Shown one piece after another: positions 27,293-35,135 of a stretch of 64,000 nucleotides of DNA. Numbering within the stretch: the first letter of the stretch is position 1; every line of letters begins with the position of its first letter. The stretch spans positions 3,472,001 through 3,536,000 of the forward strand of contig OY763414.1 of the NCBI GenBank assembly GCA_963667435.1, given 5' to 3'. The position numbers were made by a program, and so were the translations under genes. The notes beneath the pieces are model-generated. The model saw nothing but the letters and a program-made list of their open reading frames with translations, was not told the origin of the DNA and ran no database searches. The DNA is from Marispirochaeta sp963667435. Its GTDB lineage: Bacteria > Spirochaetota > Spirochaetia > JC444 > Marispirochaetaceae.

Positions 27293-29371
27293 CTATCTGA
27301 ATGGTCCGGTAATACGGCGGATAAGTTTTTTTACAAAGAGTTTCAGACGAGCGAAAAAGCCCTTCTTGCCTGATGGTTCAGCACTCTTTCCTCCCTGTTC
27401 TCCCACCGGTGGGGGAAGGATTGAATCCTGAGACAACTGTTCCTCGTCCGCGTTCCTGTTATCTGAATTTCCTGCAGACTGCCCTCCAGATACTTTCTCC
27501 TCTGCATTATTTCCCAGTTCATGCTGTCTGTTTTCCATGGAACCGGAGGATGTGTTTTCGAAAACCGGGTTTGCCGGGGTCCCGGTGTCTGTGCTGTGTG
27601 TCAGGTTGCGGTCAGTCCGGTTTCTGTCCGATCGGTTATGCAAATCGCCTGTTATAAGCTGGCTCTTATCTGTTTCATGTTTTTCCGGATCCTCACGGTC
27701 TGTATTGATTCTGGCTTTTTCATACTCACTGCCTTCTCCCAATGCTCCGTCGCCTTCAAGCTCAAGAAATTCTCCTGTCAAATCCGGTGTCCCATCTCCG
27801 AAAAGATACTCTTCCCCAGGGCCTGCTTTCCGGGTGGTGAAGCCCGGATGCTTACCGGATTCCCGTTCAGAATGCCCTGAGATCTCCTTACTGTTCTTAC
27901 CGTTAATATTCCGGCTGCTGGCTTCAGGTCCGGTTTTTTCGTTGGGAGGAAAGTTCTCTGAGAGAGGTGTGTTCTGCGATTTACCGGAAGTATGCCTGTT
28001 CTCATCTATGGGAAGCACGGGGGCTGCTTTTTTACTCTTTATACGGGAGGTGGAATCGTTACGGTTCAGCTTGCTTGTTAATCCGCTGAAATGGTCCTGA
28101 AGCTTGCGCAGGATTTCCGCAACCTTTGTACTGCGGGCTTCGATATCAGTGTCAGGTTCATAAAGGCTTCCTGTTATACTCTGAGTATAACCCGCCGCCT
28201 TTTGCTTCTCCTGACTGGAAGCCCCGGCATCCGGAGCTTCCAGTTCTTCCTCAAGGGGAATCAGAAGCTCCGGTTCATCTGAGCTGACGTAATCCTCTTT
28301 TCTTCTTCTGCCTCCAGAGTTCTTTCCTTTTCTGCCGGAGATCAGACGTTGAAATGCGGAAACCACCCGGCTGATAAATCCCTCTCTTTCCGGAGGAGGG
28401 GAGCCCCCTTCTGGGAAAAAGTCTCCGTCCGGTGAGGGGGTGTTCCTGAATGGTTCCAGTGGTGAACGGTGAAACTGCTGCCGGGTATTCGGGGGCGCAT
28501 AGTCCTGTTCGCTGGAGATTGTTTCATTGCTGCGTATGCGTTTAAGGATATCAGAGTAGTCCTGTGCTTCCAGGCGTGCCTGTGCATGATCATTCAGGTG
28601 ATCAATCAGTTCTTTTTCCGGATGGATGCGTATTATTGTATTCAGCAGTTCATCTACAGAAGAAAAGGACTCCGGGTTTTTTCTGATTTTTTGGAAGATT
28701 TCCCGAATAGTCGCTTTTTGTTCGGGATTCCCGTCATTCTCCCCGACCAGCTGGAGCAGTTCCATTGTAATTACCGCGGTCGCATAAAGATCTCTCTGCG
28801 GGCCGTCGGGATACTGCTGTGCAGGTAGATAATAGGGCTTGATTTTCTGTACATAACGGCCTTCCGGAAAAGCATCTACAAACAGGGACACGCCGATGTT
28901 ACGCAGCTTGATCCGTCCGTACTCAATATTGGCGTCAGGGACAACGATTGCACGGGGAGAGAGACTGTTATGATGCATTCCTGCCCTCTCCAGGCTGGAG
29001 AGTCCCCGCAGCAGAAAGATCACAATATTCATTACCTGATCGAAATTTGTAATCAAGCCTTTATCCATAACCTGCCGCAGAGAGTATCCTTCAATCCAGT
29101 TTGAGGCGATGAACCTGGTATTCTCGTATGAACTGTACTCAAAAGGCGCAAGAATATATGAATTGTCAAAATTGTATATCCTGAAAAAAAGATCTTCGAA
29201 GCTTTGCAGAACGCTTTTAGGAGGATCGTTCTGCAGAAAATTGAAGAATGAGATGGAAAAATTATTAGGAGAGTACATGGCCTTTGCCCGCCATGTAGAA
29301 AAGATTTCATTCTCACCCAGATTTTCCTGAAGCAGATAACAGTTGTTAATCGGCTTGCCAATAAATTCCAT
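27293..29371 (-). CDS. pseudokinase with long disordered tail and basic amphipathic helices
   Basis: 692 residues from the ATG at 29371, 10 bases after the upstream gene; a longer frame would overlap that gene. Residues about 8-260 follow the protein kinase fold: a P-loop-like NLGENEIFSTWRAKAM, a catalytic-loop equivalent MHHNSLSPRAIVV, KLRNIGVS at the DFG position, and YYLPAQQYPDGPQRDLYATAVITMELL as the APE/F-helix block. The catalytic Asp, its Lys and Asn, the DFG Asp and the VAIK Lys are all replaced, so phosphotransfer is unlikely. A roughly 400-residue polar linker follows, carrying GFISRVVSAFQRLISGRKGK, and the protein ends FFARLKLFVKKLIRRITGPF. Both look like membrane-binding basic helices. 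It is the last gene of the minus-strand operon. Confidence 0.8.
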   Translation of the reverse strand: MEFIGKPINNCYLLQENLGENEIFSTWRAKAMYSPNNFSISFFNFLQNDPPKSVLQSFEDLFFRIYNFDNSYILAPFEYSSYENTRFIASNWIEGYSLRQVMDKGLITNFDQVMNIVIFLLRGLSSLERAGMHHNSLSPRAIVVPDANIEYGRIKLRNIGVSLFVDAFPEGRYVQKIKPYYLPAQQYPDGPQRDLYATAVITMELLQLVGENDGNPEQKATIREIFQKIRKNPESFSSVDELLNTIIRIHPEKELIDHLNDHAQARLEAQDYSDILKRIRSNETISSEQDYAPPNTRQQFHRSPLEPFRNTPSPDGDFFPEGGSPPPEREGFISRVVSAFQRLISGRKGKNSGGRRRKEDYVSSDEPELLIPLEEELEAPDAGASSQEKQKAAGYTQSITGSLYEPDTDIEARSTKVAEILRKLQDHFSGLTSKLNRNDSTSRIKSKKAAPVLPIDENRHTSGKSQNTPLSENFPPNEKTGPEASSRNINGKNSKEISGHSERESGKHPGFTTRKAGPGEEYLFGDGTPDLTGEFLELEGDGALGEGSEYEKARINTDREDPEKHETDKSQLITGDLHNRSDRNRTDRNLTHSTDTGTPANPVFENTSSGSMENRQHELGNNAEEKVSGGQSAGNSDNRNADEEQLSQDSILPPPVGEQGGKSAEPSGKKGFFARLKLFVKKLIRRITGPFR

Positions 29372-29381
29372 ATAAACTGCT

Positions 29382-30311
29382 TCAGGTTTTCTTCTTGTAG
29401 TAATCCAGGAAGGATTGACCCATTCCGGAGTAGCGGTCGTCAACCTCTTTCTGCTTGGCTGTATCCCGGGGGACAAACCATTTACGGAAATATTCCACAA
29501 GGTACTGTATGCGGTACATTATATTGTTCGTAATTTTTTCCGCCGTGGCTTTCTCATTCTCAAACATGTCACAGGAGAAAACCTGCCGGCAGATTTCAAA
29601 TATCTTCTCATGGGATATGCTGGACATTAAAGTGAGTCTCTGGTCGAAGTCCTCAATGGAAAGATCATTGAAGTTGTCGGGCTTGAGCAGGGTAAGAAAA
29701 CGGGTCTTCTCTTCCCGGTGCCAGCCGAATTTGTCATCCAGGCCGAAAATCTTCATTCCTTCCGTTTCCAGGTCTGCTTTGTTATAGTCGATCACCACAA
29801 TAAAAGGCTCGCCGTCGGTATCGTGTTTAACCAGGTAATTGTTGGGGTTCCGGTCTTCATCGAAGAAGAGCCAGCGGTTGAGCAGGTCGTTGGCAAGCAT
29901 TTTAATGTAGGGTTCCTGCAGATAGTTATAGCTTCCAATCTGCATTGCGCTGGGGATTTGCTTTGTTGCACGATAGAGAACATTCCCGTGGTGATAAACA
30001 ATAGTCGGGGCGGCGGGAGTTTTCAGGAGAAAATCGATATAAAAGGCAACCTCCTGTATCTTATGCTCCGGGCCCTCGGCGGCGGGAATCTCTTTCAACA
30101 GCCAGGAAGCCCCATCCTCGTCCAGAGCACCGGTATATCCGCGGACTTTCGCGAAAAATGGAACCAGTTCATCATCACCAATATCTGAAAGCTGGAGGTT
30201 GCACATGCTGGTAATAAGTTCTTCAATGGACAGGTCAAGGTAGAGGGTTTCTCTGAAGCCGGGGTCCTTTACCGTGTCAGCTATCAGCATATTGGTATTT
30301 TTCTCAGACAT
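29382..30311 (-). CDS. HipA/PI3K-like atypical kinase-fold protein
   Basis: 309 residues from the ATG at 30311, which overlaps the phosphatase stop by eight bases. The motif order suits the HipA-like kinase fold: GASWLLKEIPAAEG (candidate ATP-binding Lys, about residue 73), QEVAFYIDFLL (Glu, about 87), a catalytic-loop equivalent FFDEDRNPNNYLV (Asp about 153, Asn 158) and a metal-binding FIVVIDYNKADLE (Asp 175). The pattern DRxxxN...IDxxxA is shared by HipA and phosphatidylinositol-kinase-like families. All key residues seem present, so an active kinase is possible, in contrast to the pseudokinase encoded next. The family assignment is by motif only. The target may be one of the paralogues in this cluster. 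Confidence 0.65.
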   Translation of the reverse strand: MSEKNTNMLIADTVKDPGFRETLYLDLSIEELITSMCNLQLSDIGDDELVPFFAKVRGYTGALDEDGASWLLKEIPAAEGPEHKIQEVAFYIDFLLKTPAAPTIVYHHGNVLYRATKQIPSAMQIGSYNYLQEPYIKMLANDLLNRWLFFDEDRNPNNYLVKHDTDGEPFIVVIDYNKADLETEGMKIFGLDDKFGWHREEKTRFLTLLKPDNFNDLSIEDFDQRLTLMSSISHEKIFEICRQVFSCDMFENEKATAEKITNNIMYRIQYLVEYFRKWFVPRDTAKQKEVDDRYSGMGQSFLDYYKKKT

Positions 30312-31206
30312 AAAATTTCTCCGCTTTTGCTGCAAAAGCATACTTCTCTGTAATGGTGCCGTCCTCAATCAGAAGATATGGTCCTCTTGTCTGCAGATTG
30401 GTATAGATGATTATATGATTTTTAATGCCGATGATATCCCGCCATATTCCGGTAAGATTACCGGTATTCCACATGGGATTATGCCCGACAATAAAGGGGG
30501 TGTCCTCCGGCAGATTCAGCTTGGCAAGCATCTTGCGTATATCATGCTCGCCGTACTCCTTCAGATTGGGATTGCCCCTGAATTCGTGAAGTCTGTTCCA
30601 CATAAGCTGCCGGTAATAATCTTCATTGTCCTTGATATTCACAAGTTCATGACGGGAGCAGCCGTTGCGGATTGGGCCAGCATGGGTAATTGCAAATCCA
30701 TTTCCGATTATAAACATGGGAAGGGCTTCAAAAAATTCTGCTACAGCCTCCACATACTCATCTCCCCTGTGTTCCTCCAGGTGAAGACGGAACTCCAGCC
30801 CCTGCTTTATAGCGCTCTTTGCAAGCCGTTCCTCGAAGGTGTCATGATTTCCACGGATATAGATCATATCGTGTTTGTATTGCAGGATAAGGCTGAATAC
30901 CTCTTCGAGTACCTGCAGAGAGGAGGCCATCTCACGCATTTCTCCGGTCTGGTCATTGTGTACACCGTCACCGATTATGATTATGCGCAACTTTCCCGCA
31001 GCAAGCTTTTTCCGGTTATCCTCGTGATCAATAATTGCCTTGAGGTTATCCAGTGCGCCATGCAGATCGCCGATCACTATGACCGGCCGTTTATCTTTTG
31101 AAAAATCGAGAAGTCCGCCCGGTCGTCCCTGATCGTCTCTGGGCCTGTCGGGGTTGCTTTCGACAATTTTTATCGCTTTGCGAATCTCAGCAGGACTGAT
31201 ACTCAT
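30304..31206 (-). CDS. PPP-family Ser/Thr phosphatase or metallophosphoesterase
   Basis: 300 residues. Calcineurin-like motifs are in order: VIVIGDLHGALDNL, IIIIGDGVHNDQTGE (second motif; the usual GDxxDRG is altered), MIYIRGNHDTFE, FAITHAGPIRNG and FIVGHNPMWN. Metal-binding Asp, His and Asn residues are retained. The GDLHG and GNHD forms point to PPP-type protein phosphatases or related bis-nucleoside tetraphosphatases. A strong ribosome site (CAGGAGATTAACG) precedes the ATG. It is the second gene after paralogue 4 (15-base gap) and overlaps the atypical kinase gene. A kinase and a phosphatase in one operon suggest a reversible phosphorylation switch. Confidence 0.85.
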   Translation of the reverse strand: MSISPAEIRKAIKIVESNPDRPRDDQGRPGGLLDFSKDKRPVIVIGDLHGALDNLKAIIDHEDNRKKLAAGKLRIIIIGDGVHNDQTGEMREMASSLQVLEEVFSLILQYKHDMIYIRGNHDTFEERLAKSAIKQGLEFRLHLEEHRGDEYVEAVAEFFEALPMFIIGNGFAITHAGPIRNGCSRHELVNIKDNEDYYRQLMWNRLHEFRGNPNLKEYGEHDIRKMLAKLNLPEDTPFIVGHNPMWNTGNLTGIWRDIIGIKNHIIIYTNLQTRGPYLLIEDGTITEKYAFAAKAEKFYV

Positions 31207-31221
31207 CGTTAATCTCCTGAA

Positions 31222-31932
31222 TTAATTATTAGAGATTTTTCCGGCGAAATCAAAAAAATCTTCCGCCGGGCGTACCTCTCTGGATTCGCGGTTCAGTCTT
31301 ACCAGCAGAACTTCAGGAATTGTGTCTTTCAGAGATTTGGTATTATCGAAGAATGCGTCCCGCATGTTGAAAGCCAGCCTGGAAATACCCGCTTTATGAG
31401 GGGTGTAATCCATCTGCCCGAGTTTGGTCATCCTGTCAAATATTTCGAGTATAAGCGAGTTGGTTGCATCTAACTGGTCTTTCGCCTCATCCAGAAACTT
31501 TCCGATATTCTGGAGATCTGCAACTTCAATGGGATAGATGTCGTAGCCCGTATCGGGCTTGTGATAGGTGTATTCTATTGTTCCCAGCACCGCCAGAAGA
31601 ACCTTTTCATAGATTTGCCCGGGATGCCAGGAGGATATGAGCTCAAGTGCATGACGGATAAGATAGGCATTTGGACGAATAGAGGAGAACAGAAGTCTCG
31701 GATCACGGTCTTCCAGGAGTTCATCCACAACCCATTTGTTATTTGTTTCAATAATTTTCAGAAAGAGAAGGTAATTCTTTGAAGTGATCCCTACATGACC
31801 GAGATATTTGGCGAAAGCCATGCTGGACCCTACCTGTATGGGGGAAGTTACACCAAAGATGCCTTCCAGTATAATCTGTCGATTTTGCATGATAATTTCG
31901 TCGAAATCAAACGACAGGTAATCACCGCCCAT
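31222..31932 (-). CDS. paralogue 4, first gene of the kinase/phosphatase operon
   Basis: 236 residues from the ATG at 31932 (GGGGATATTA upstream); a TTG twelve bases earlier is less likely. It has the family blocks: VGSSMAFAKYLGHVGI, NYLLFLKIIETNNKWVVDELL, DPRLLFSSIRPNAYLI, WHPGQIYEKVLLAVLG, GYDIYPIEVADLQNIGKFLDEAKDQLD and FFDNTKSLKDTIPEVLLVRL. Its N-terminus is distinct (YLSFDFDEIIMQNRQIILEG). It heads a four-gene operon (paralogue 4, phosphatase, HipA-like kinase, pseudokinase), which ties the orphan family directly to phospho-signalling genes. Confidence 0.85.
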   Translation of the reverse strand: MGGDYLSFDFDEIIMQNRQIILEGIFGVTSPIQVGSSMAFAKYLGHVGITSKNYLLFLKIIETNNKWVVDELLEDRDPRLLFSSIRPNAYLIRHALELISSWHPGQIYEKVLLAVLGTIEYTYHKPDTGYDIYPIEVADLQNIGKFLDEAKDQLDATNSLILEIFDRMTKLGQMDYTPHKAGISRLAFNMRDAFFDNTKSLKDTIPEVLLVRLNRESREVRPAEDFFDFAGKISNN

Positions 31933-32066
31933 TAATATCCCCAAAAAATCCTTCTGTTCCCTATCATATCCAAATAGGAGTATATAAAATAAGTATCATG
32001 GATATCATTCCTGATAGCAAGATTTGGAATTCACTATTTTTCCGGGCTTTCCGGTAAGGTTTATTA

Positions 32067-33920
32067 GTGGATAACAGACCTTTCTGGGAGCAGCAGCTCG
32101 AAGAAATCTATCAGTTTGCCCGGCTTCATCACTGGGTAAACCAGCTGAATGAACTGATCGAGGGGTTTGCTGATGATTTTTCACAGAATCATGAGCAAAT
32201 CTCCCACAGAATCCATTCCAGGCATCTTTCGCTGCAGCAGGACCCGACAGACAATCTGGTTTCCCTTGTTTTGCTGCATAAATTTCAAACACCAGTCCTG
32301 GAAACTACAGAGAAGCTGTTTTATTTGCTTCATGGTAAGCTGGATAGTAAGGATCAGCAGTTTCTTATCCACCATTTTTTCAAAGGAACACTTCCTCTTT
32401 CCACGAATGACAGTCATGAAATAATAATTCGCTCGTTTATTTCCTATAAAAGGGCGTTATATCATGGAATGCAGATTGAAAATCTTGTCTCTAATGTGAA
32501 CCCGGAAGAAACAGCTTTGTTTTTCACAGTGCTTATCTGCAGAGTTGATGTCCACCCCCAGAACCGTGCTTTGATAAACCTGCTTCTTTACAGAATTGAA
32601 GCCAGACTCCCGGAAAATGTCCTTCAGGGTGTGTTGGCGTACCTGAAGAAGCTTCGGCAGGTTCTATACGAGGTTTATACCCGGGGAGAGCAGGTTCTCT
32701 CCGATGAATTGAACATTTCCGACGAGCCCGATCTGCTTCAGATTGAAGAGAATTCTTCCATAGATACAGCCAGTGGATATGAGCCGGATGAAGAGCCACC
32801 TCGGGACCTGTCTCTATCTGAAAAATCTTCTGCATTAACCGCATCCGGAAATACAGGCTTGGAAGCTTCCGCTGATTATGCAGGGGGGTGGACTGCCGGG
32901 GAGGAACCCGGAGGTATGGAAAACCCCCGGGAAACAAGTGTTGAATCACCGAACAGAGGCATGACGGCTGATCAAAGACAAGGGGAACCTTCGAGGGGGC
33001 AGGGGAATATCCGCCAGAAGGACGGCTTTGCGGCGGCTTCTTTTATTCAGAACAAGGAAAGTCTGCATCAGAACGGTTCTGCAGATAATAGAAGTGTTTC
33101 GGGAGATTTTAATGGTCTCACCGGATCCGAGTCGGGTAGAGCCTCCGGGGCGCTGGAAGGGGCTGTTCTCTCGGAGCCGGAAAACAGCGGCAACAACATA
33201 TTTCAGGTGGCCTTTAACCGGAGTATCGAAAAGCTCCTCGATCTTCTGGGGGATGATGATGAACTTCCAGCTGAGGAAGATTCTCTCATTGCCGATATAA
33301 CAGGCGACGAAACGGACGGTGGAACAGGCAAAGGCGACATTGAAAAGCCCAATGCTCATGGAGCTGAACTAAAAAGAGGGATGTCTGCAGCTTCAGGGCC
33401 TGCAAAGACAGAACGGCTAAAGCGTTTCGGTGTTGGTATCCTTATTTCCCTGGCAGCCGTCGTGCTGCTGTCGGCCGTTCTTTTTTTTGCAGCGGGACAA
33501 CGGAATACTTCGGAGCCTGTCGCGGCTGCTCCTGACCCCGTACCGGCTGTGACTGTACCGTATACGGAGCCGAAGCCAGTGCTCCCGGAGATTGTCAGTG
33601 ATGTCCGGCAGTTGACCGGTGAGCATACCTCTTCTGCAACGTCTGAAGACACCGGTGGAAACAGCATCAATCCCGATATCAAAGTAGAAGACGGTACCTT
33701 TCTCTGGCGTGTTAAGGAAGGGGAGTCGGTCTGGAAGATGTATGTCTTCGCCAGAGGGGGTTCAGGTCTCTATTCGCTGCCCGTCGATGTAAGCTGGAGC
33801 GCTTTTCTTGAGATGTTCAGGAATCTTAATCCTATGCTCCTCAATCCGGATGTAATTTACCCCGACAACCTGTTGCGGCTTCCCGGAGATGATCTTATAT
33901 CAGCAGACCGTGGGGAATGA
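32067..33920 (+). CDS. single-pass membrane protein with acidic linker and LysM-like C-terminus
   Basis: 617 residues from the GTG at 32067. The N-terminal helical cytoplasmic domain (about 1-220) contains HHWVNQLNELIEGFADDF and LINLLLYRIEARLPENVLQGVLAYLKKL. A long acidic, Gly/Ser/Glu-rich linker follows (about 225-445), then one TM helix (about 452-475, GVGILISLAAVVLLSAVLFF), a Pro/Val-rich spacer and a C-terminal LysM-like region (FLWRVKEGESVWKMYVFA ... FRNLNPMLLNPDVIYPDNLLRLP). The expected topology is inside N-terminus, outside LysM-like domain that may bind peptidoglycan. It is divergent from paralogue 4 across about 130 bases, and convergent with paralogue 5 (26-base overlap). Confidence 0.75.
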   Translation: MDNRPFWEQQLEEIYQFARLHHWVNQLNELIEGFADDFSQNHEQISHRIHSRHLSLQQDPTDNLVSLVLLHKFQTPVLETTEKLFYLLHGKLDSKDQQFLIHHFFKGTLPLSTNDSHEIIIRSFISYKRALYHGMQIENLVSNVNPEETALFFTVLICRVDVHPQNRALINLLLYRIEARLPENVLQGVLAYLKKLRQVLYEVYTRGEQVLSDELNISDEPDLLQIEENSSIDTASGYEPDEEPPRDLSLSEKSSALTASGNTGLEASADYAGGWTAGEEPGGMENPRETSVESPNRGMTADQRQGEPSRGQGNIRQKDGFAAASFIQNKESLHQNGSADNRSVSGDFNGLTGSESGRASGALEGAVLSEPENSGNNIFQVAFNRSIEKLLDLLGDDDELPAEEDSLIADITGDETDGGTGKGDIEKPNAHGAELKRGMSAASGPAKTERLKRFGVGILISLAAVVLLSAVLFFAAGQRNTSEPVAAAPDPVPAVTVPYTEPKPVLPEIVSDVRQLTGEHTSSATSEDTGGNSINPDIKVEDGTFLWRVKEGESVWKMYVFARGGSGLYSLPVDVSWSAFLEMFRNLNPMLLNPDVIYPDNLLRLPGDDLISADRGE

Positions 33921-34464
33921 CTGACTCCAGTCCTTTGGTTGTATCCAGGGCCGCATCCCTGATTTTCCCTGCAACCAGGGACACTCCGCCATACTCCCCA
34001 GAGGGAAGTGTCGTAACAGCTTCCAGTATCTCTGTGATAAACCGTTCTGCCGTCTCGTCCTTTAAAACCAGATATTTTACTGTGTGGTAGAGCTCCTGAG
34101 CTGTCAGGGCATGAATTTTCATGCCATCGGCAGGATGTGTGTACACAGATGCCAGAGTACCTGTGCATGCATGAACAACTCTGGGATCTGTTTCCCCGGC
34201 TCTTCGGCTGCTGAGCAGATTCAATAGAGATGCCACCAGCCTTTTGTCCGGGGTAATACGGGAAAAGAGCGACTCCGGCATTCTCTTTTTAAACACCGCA
34301 TTCAGCACCTCTGTATCGTTAAGAGACAGTACCTTTAAGTACATGTACAGGTTTTCAGTACTTACGGGCAGATTCGCCAGATATACAGCAAACCCTCTGG
34401 CTCCCTCTATTGCTGCCTGTGTTCCGGATTCCAGCATCTGATTAAGCACGTCGGATTGATTCAT
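33895..34464 (-). CDS. paralogue 5, shortest and most diverged member
   Basis: 189 residues with AAGGAGC before the ATG at 34464. Alignable blocks: IEGARGFAVYLANLPVSTENLYMYLKVLSLND, ESLFSRITPDKRLVASLL, GTLASVYTHPADGMKIHALTAQELYHTVKYL and ALDTTKGLESVIPHGLLI. The last retains the family's C-terminal TKxLxxxIPxxLL signature. The N-terminal leader and the NxWVxD block are lost or changed. It stands alone on the minus strand, and its 3' end overlaps the LysM protein gene by 26 bases. Membership is by motif reading and is less sure than for the other four. Confidence 0.7.
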   Translation of the reverse strand: MNQSDVLNQMLESGTQAAIEGARGFAVYLANLPVSTENLYMYLKVLSLNDTEVLNAVFKKRMPESLFSRITPDKRLVASLLNLLSSRRAGETDPRVVHACTGTLASVYTHPADGMKIHALTAQELYHTVKYLVLKDETAERFITEILEAVTTLPSGEYGGVSLVAGKIRDAALDTTKGLESVIPHGLLI

Positions 34465-34578
34465 GAAAGCTCCTTCAATTCAAATCATAGGTTATCCATG
34501 GAGACATTGCAAAAAACCTCTAACTCACAGTATTTTCAATCTGTAAAGGAGAATTTTACAAAAAATGCGCAAAAGTAC

Positions 34579-34608
34579 TTGATAATTATTTATCGATAAA
34601 TTATTATC
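34579..34608 (+). promoter_or_regulatory. promoter with embedded 28-bp palindromic operator
   Basis: TTGATA (34579-34584) and TATTAT (34602-34607) are 17 bases apart. An inverted repeat spanning 34581-34608 has only one mismatched pair (34587/34602); its core ATTTATCGATAAAT (34588-34601) is a perfect palindrome. A dimeric repressor bound here would cover the whole promoter of the lipoprotein gene at 34654. Confidence 0.65.
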
Positions 34609-34653
34609 GTATTATCAATACTGATTAGGGATTTATTCCCGGGAGCGAGAGCG

Positions 34654-35067
34654 ATGAATAAGTTATCGTATCTGGTTATTACTGTAGTTTTTGTTTTAGC
34701 CGCTGCAGGGTGCAGCACCCGGCCCTTTACCCCCGGAAGTTATATTGGTATCGCACCGGGGATGTATGGCGATGAAGTTGCTGTCGACGTAATAGTTGAT
34801 GCGTGGAGTATCAAGTCTATCAAGGTTTTCAGATATAACGAACCTCTCAAGGCATCCGGCGTTGCTCTTGAGACTATTCCAAAAGCAATTATTGAGGGGC
34901 AGACCCTTGATGTGGCTCCGATTCCCGGAGCATTGGGATCAAGCAGGGCAATCATCAATGCAGTAGCTAATGCATTGAATACTGCTAGTGCAGACTATGG
35001 ACTCTCAGGTTCAGAAAGGTTTTTTCCGGCAGTATCTGCTGATGGGACAGTGGCTGTACTGGAATAA
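34654..35067 (+). CDS. lipoprotein with FMN-binding-type domain
   Basis: 137 residues. A lipoprotein signal is clear: MNKLSYLVITVVFVLAAAGC with Cys about residue 20. The rest follows FMN_bind architecture: GSYIGIAPGMYGDEVAVDV, strand IKSIKVFRYNEPL, ALETIPKAIIEGQTLDV and a helix AIINAVANAL. The flavinylation motif normally reads DxxSGATxT/S; here it is DVAPIPGALGSS, so the usual Thr/Ser acceptor context is altered, though a Ser pair remains. It is probably anchored to the outer face of a membrane. A strong promoter with a palindromic operator precedes it, and a terminator follows, so it is a single-gene unit. GGGAGCGAG lies before the ATG. Confidence 0.75.
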   Translation: MNKLSYLVITVVFVLAAAGCSTRPFTPGSYIGIAPGMYGDEVAVDVIVDAWSIKSIKVFRYNEPLKASGVALETIPKAIIEGQTLDVAPIPGALGSSRAIINAVANALNTASADYGLSGSERFFPAVSADGTVAVLE

Positions 35068-35086
35068 CAGGCCGCATAGAATATCA

Positions 35087-35125
35087 GGCCCGGATATGCG
35101 TTGCATACCCGGGCCCTCTTTTTTT
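35087..35125 (+). terminator. intrinsic terminator after the FMN-binding lipoprotein gene
   Basis: GGCCCGG (35087-35093) pairs with CCGGGCC (35109-35115), continuing inward as TATGC/GCATA after one mismatch, with a GTT loop. CTCTTTTTTT follows. It may also serve the convergent gene ending at 35136. Confidence 0.8.
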
Positions 35126-35135
35126 ACTGTACTGA

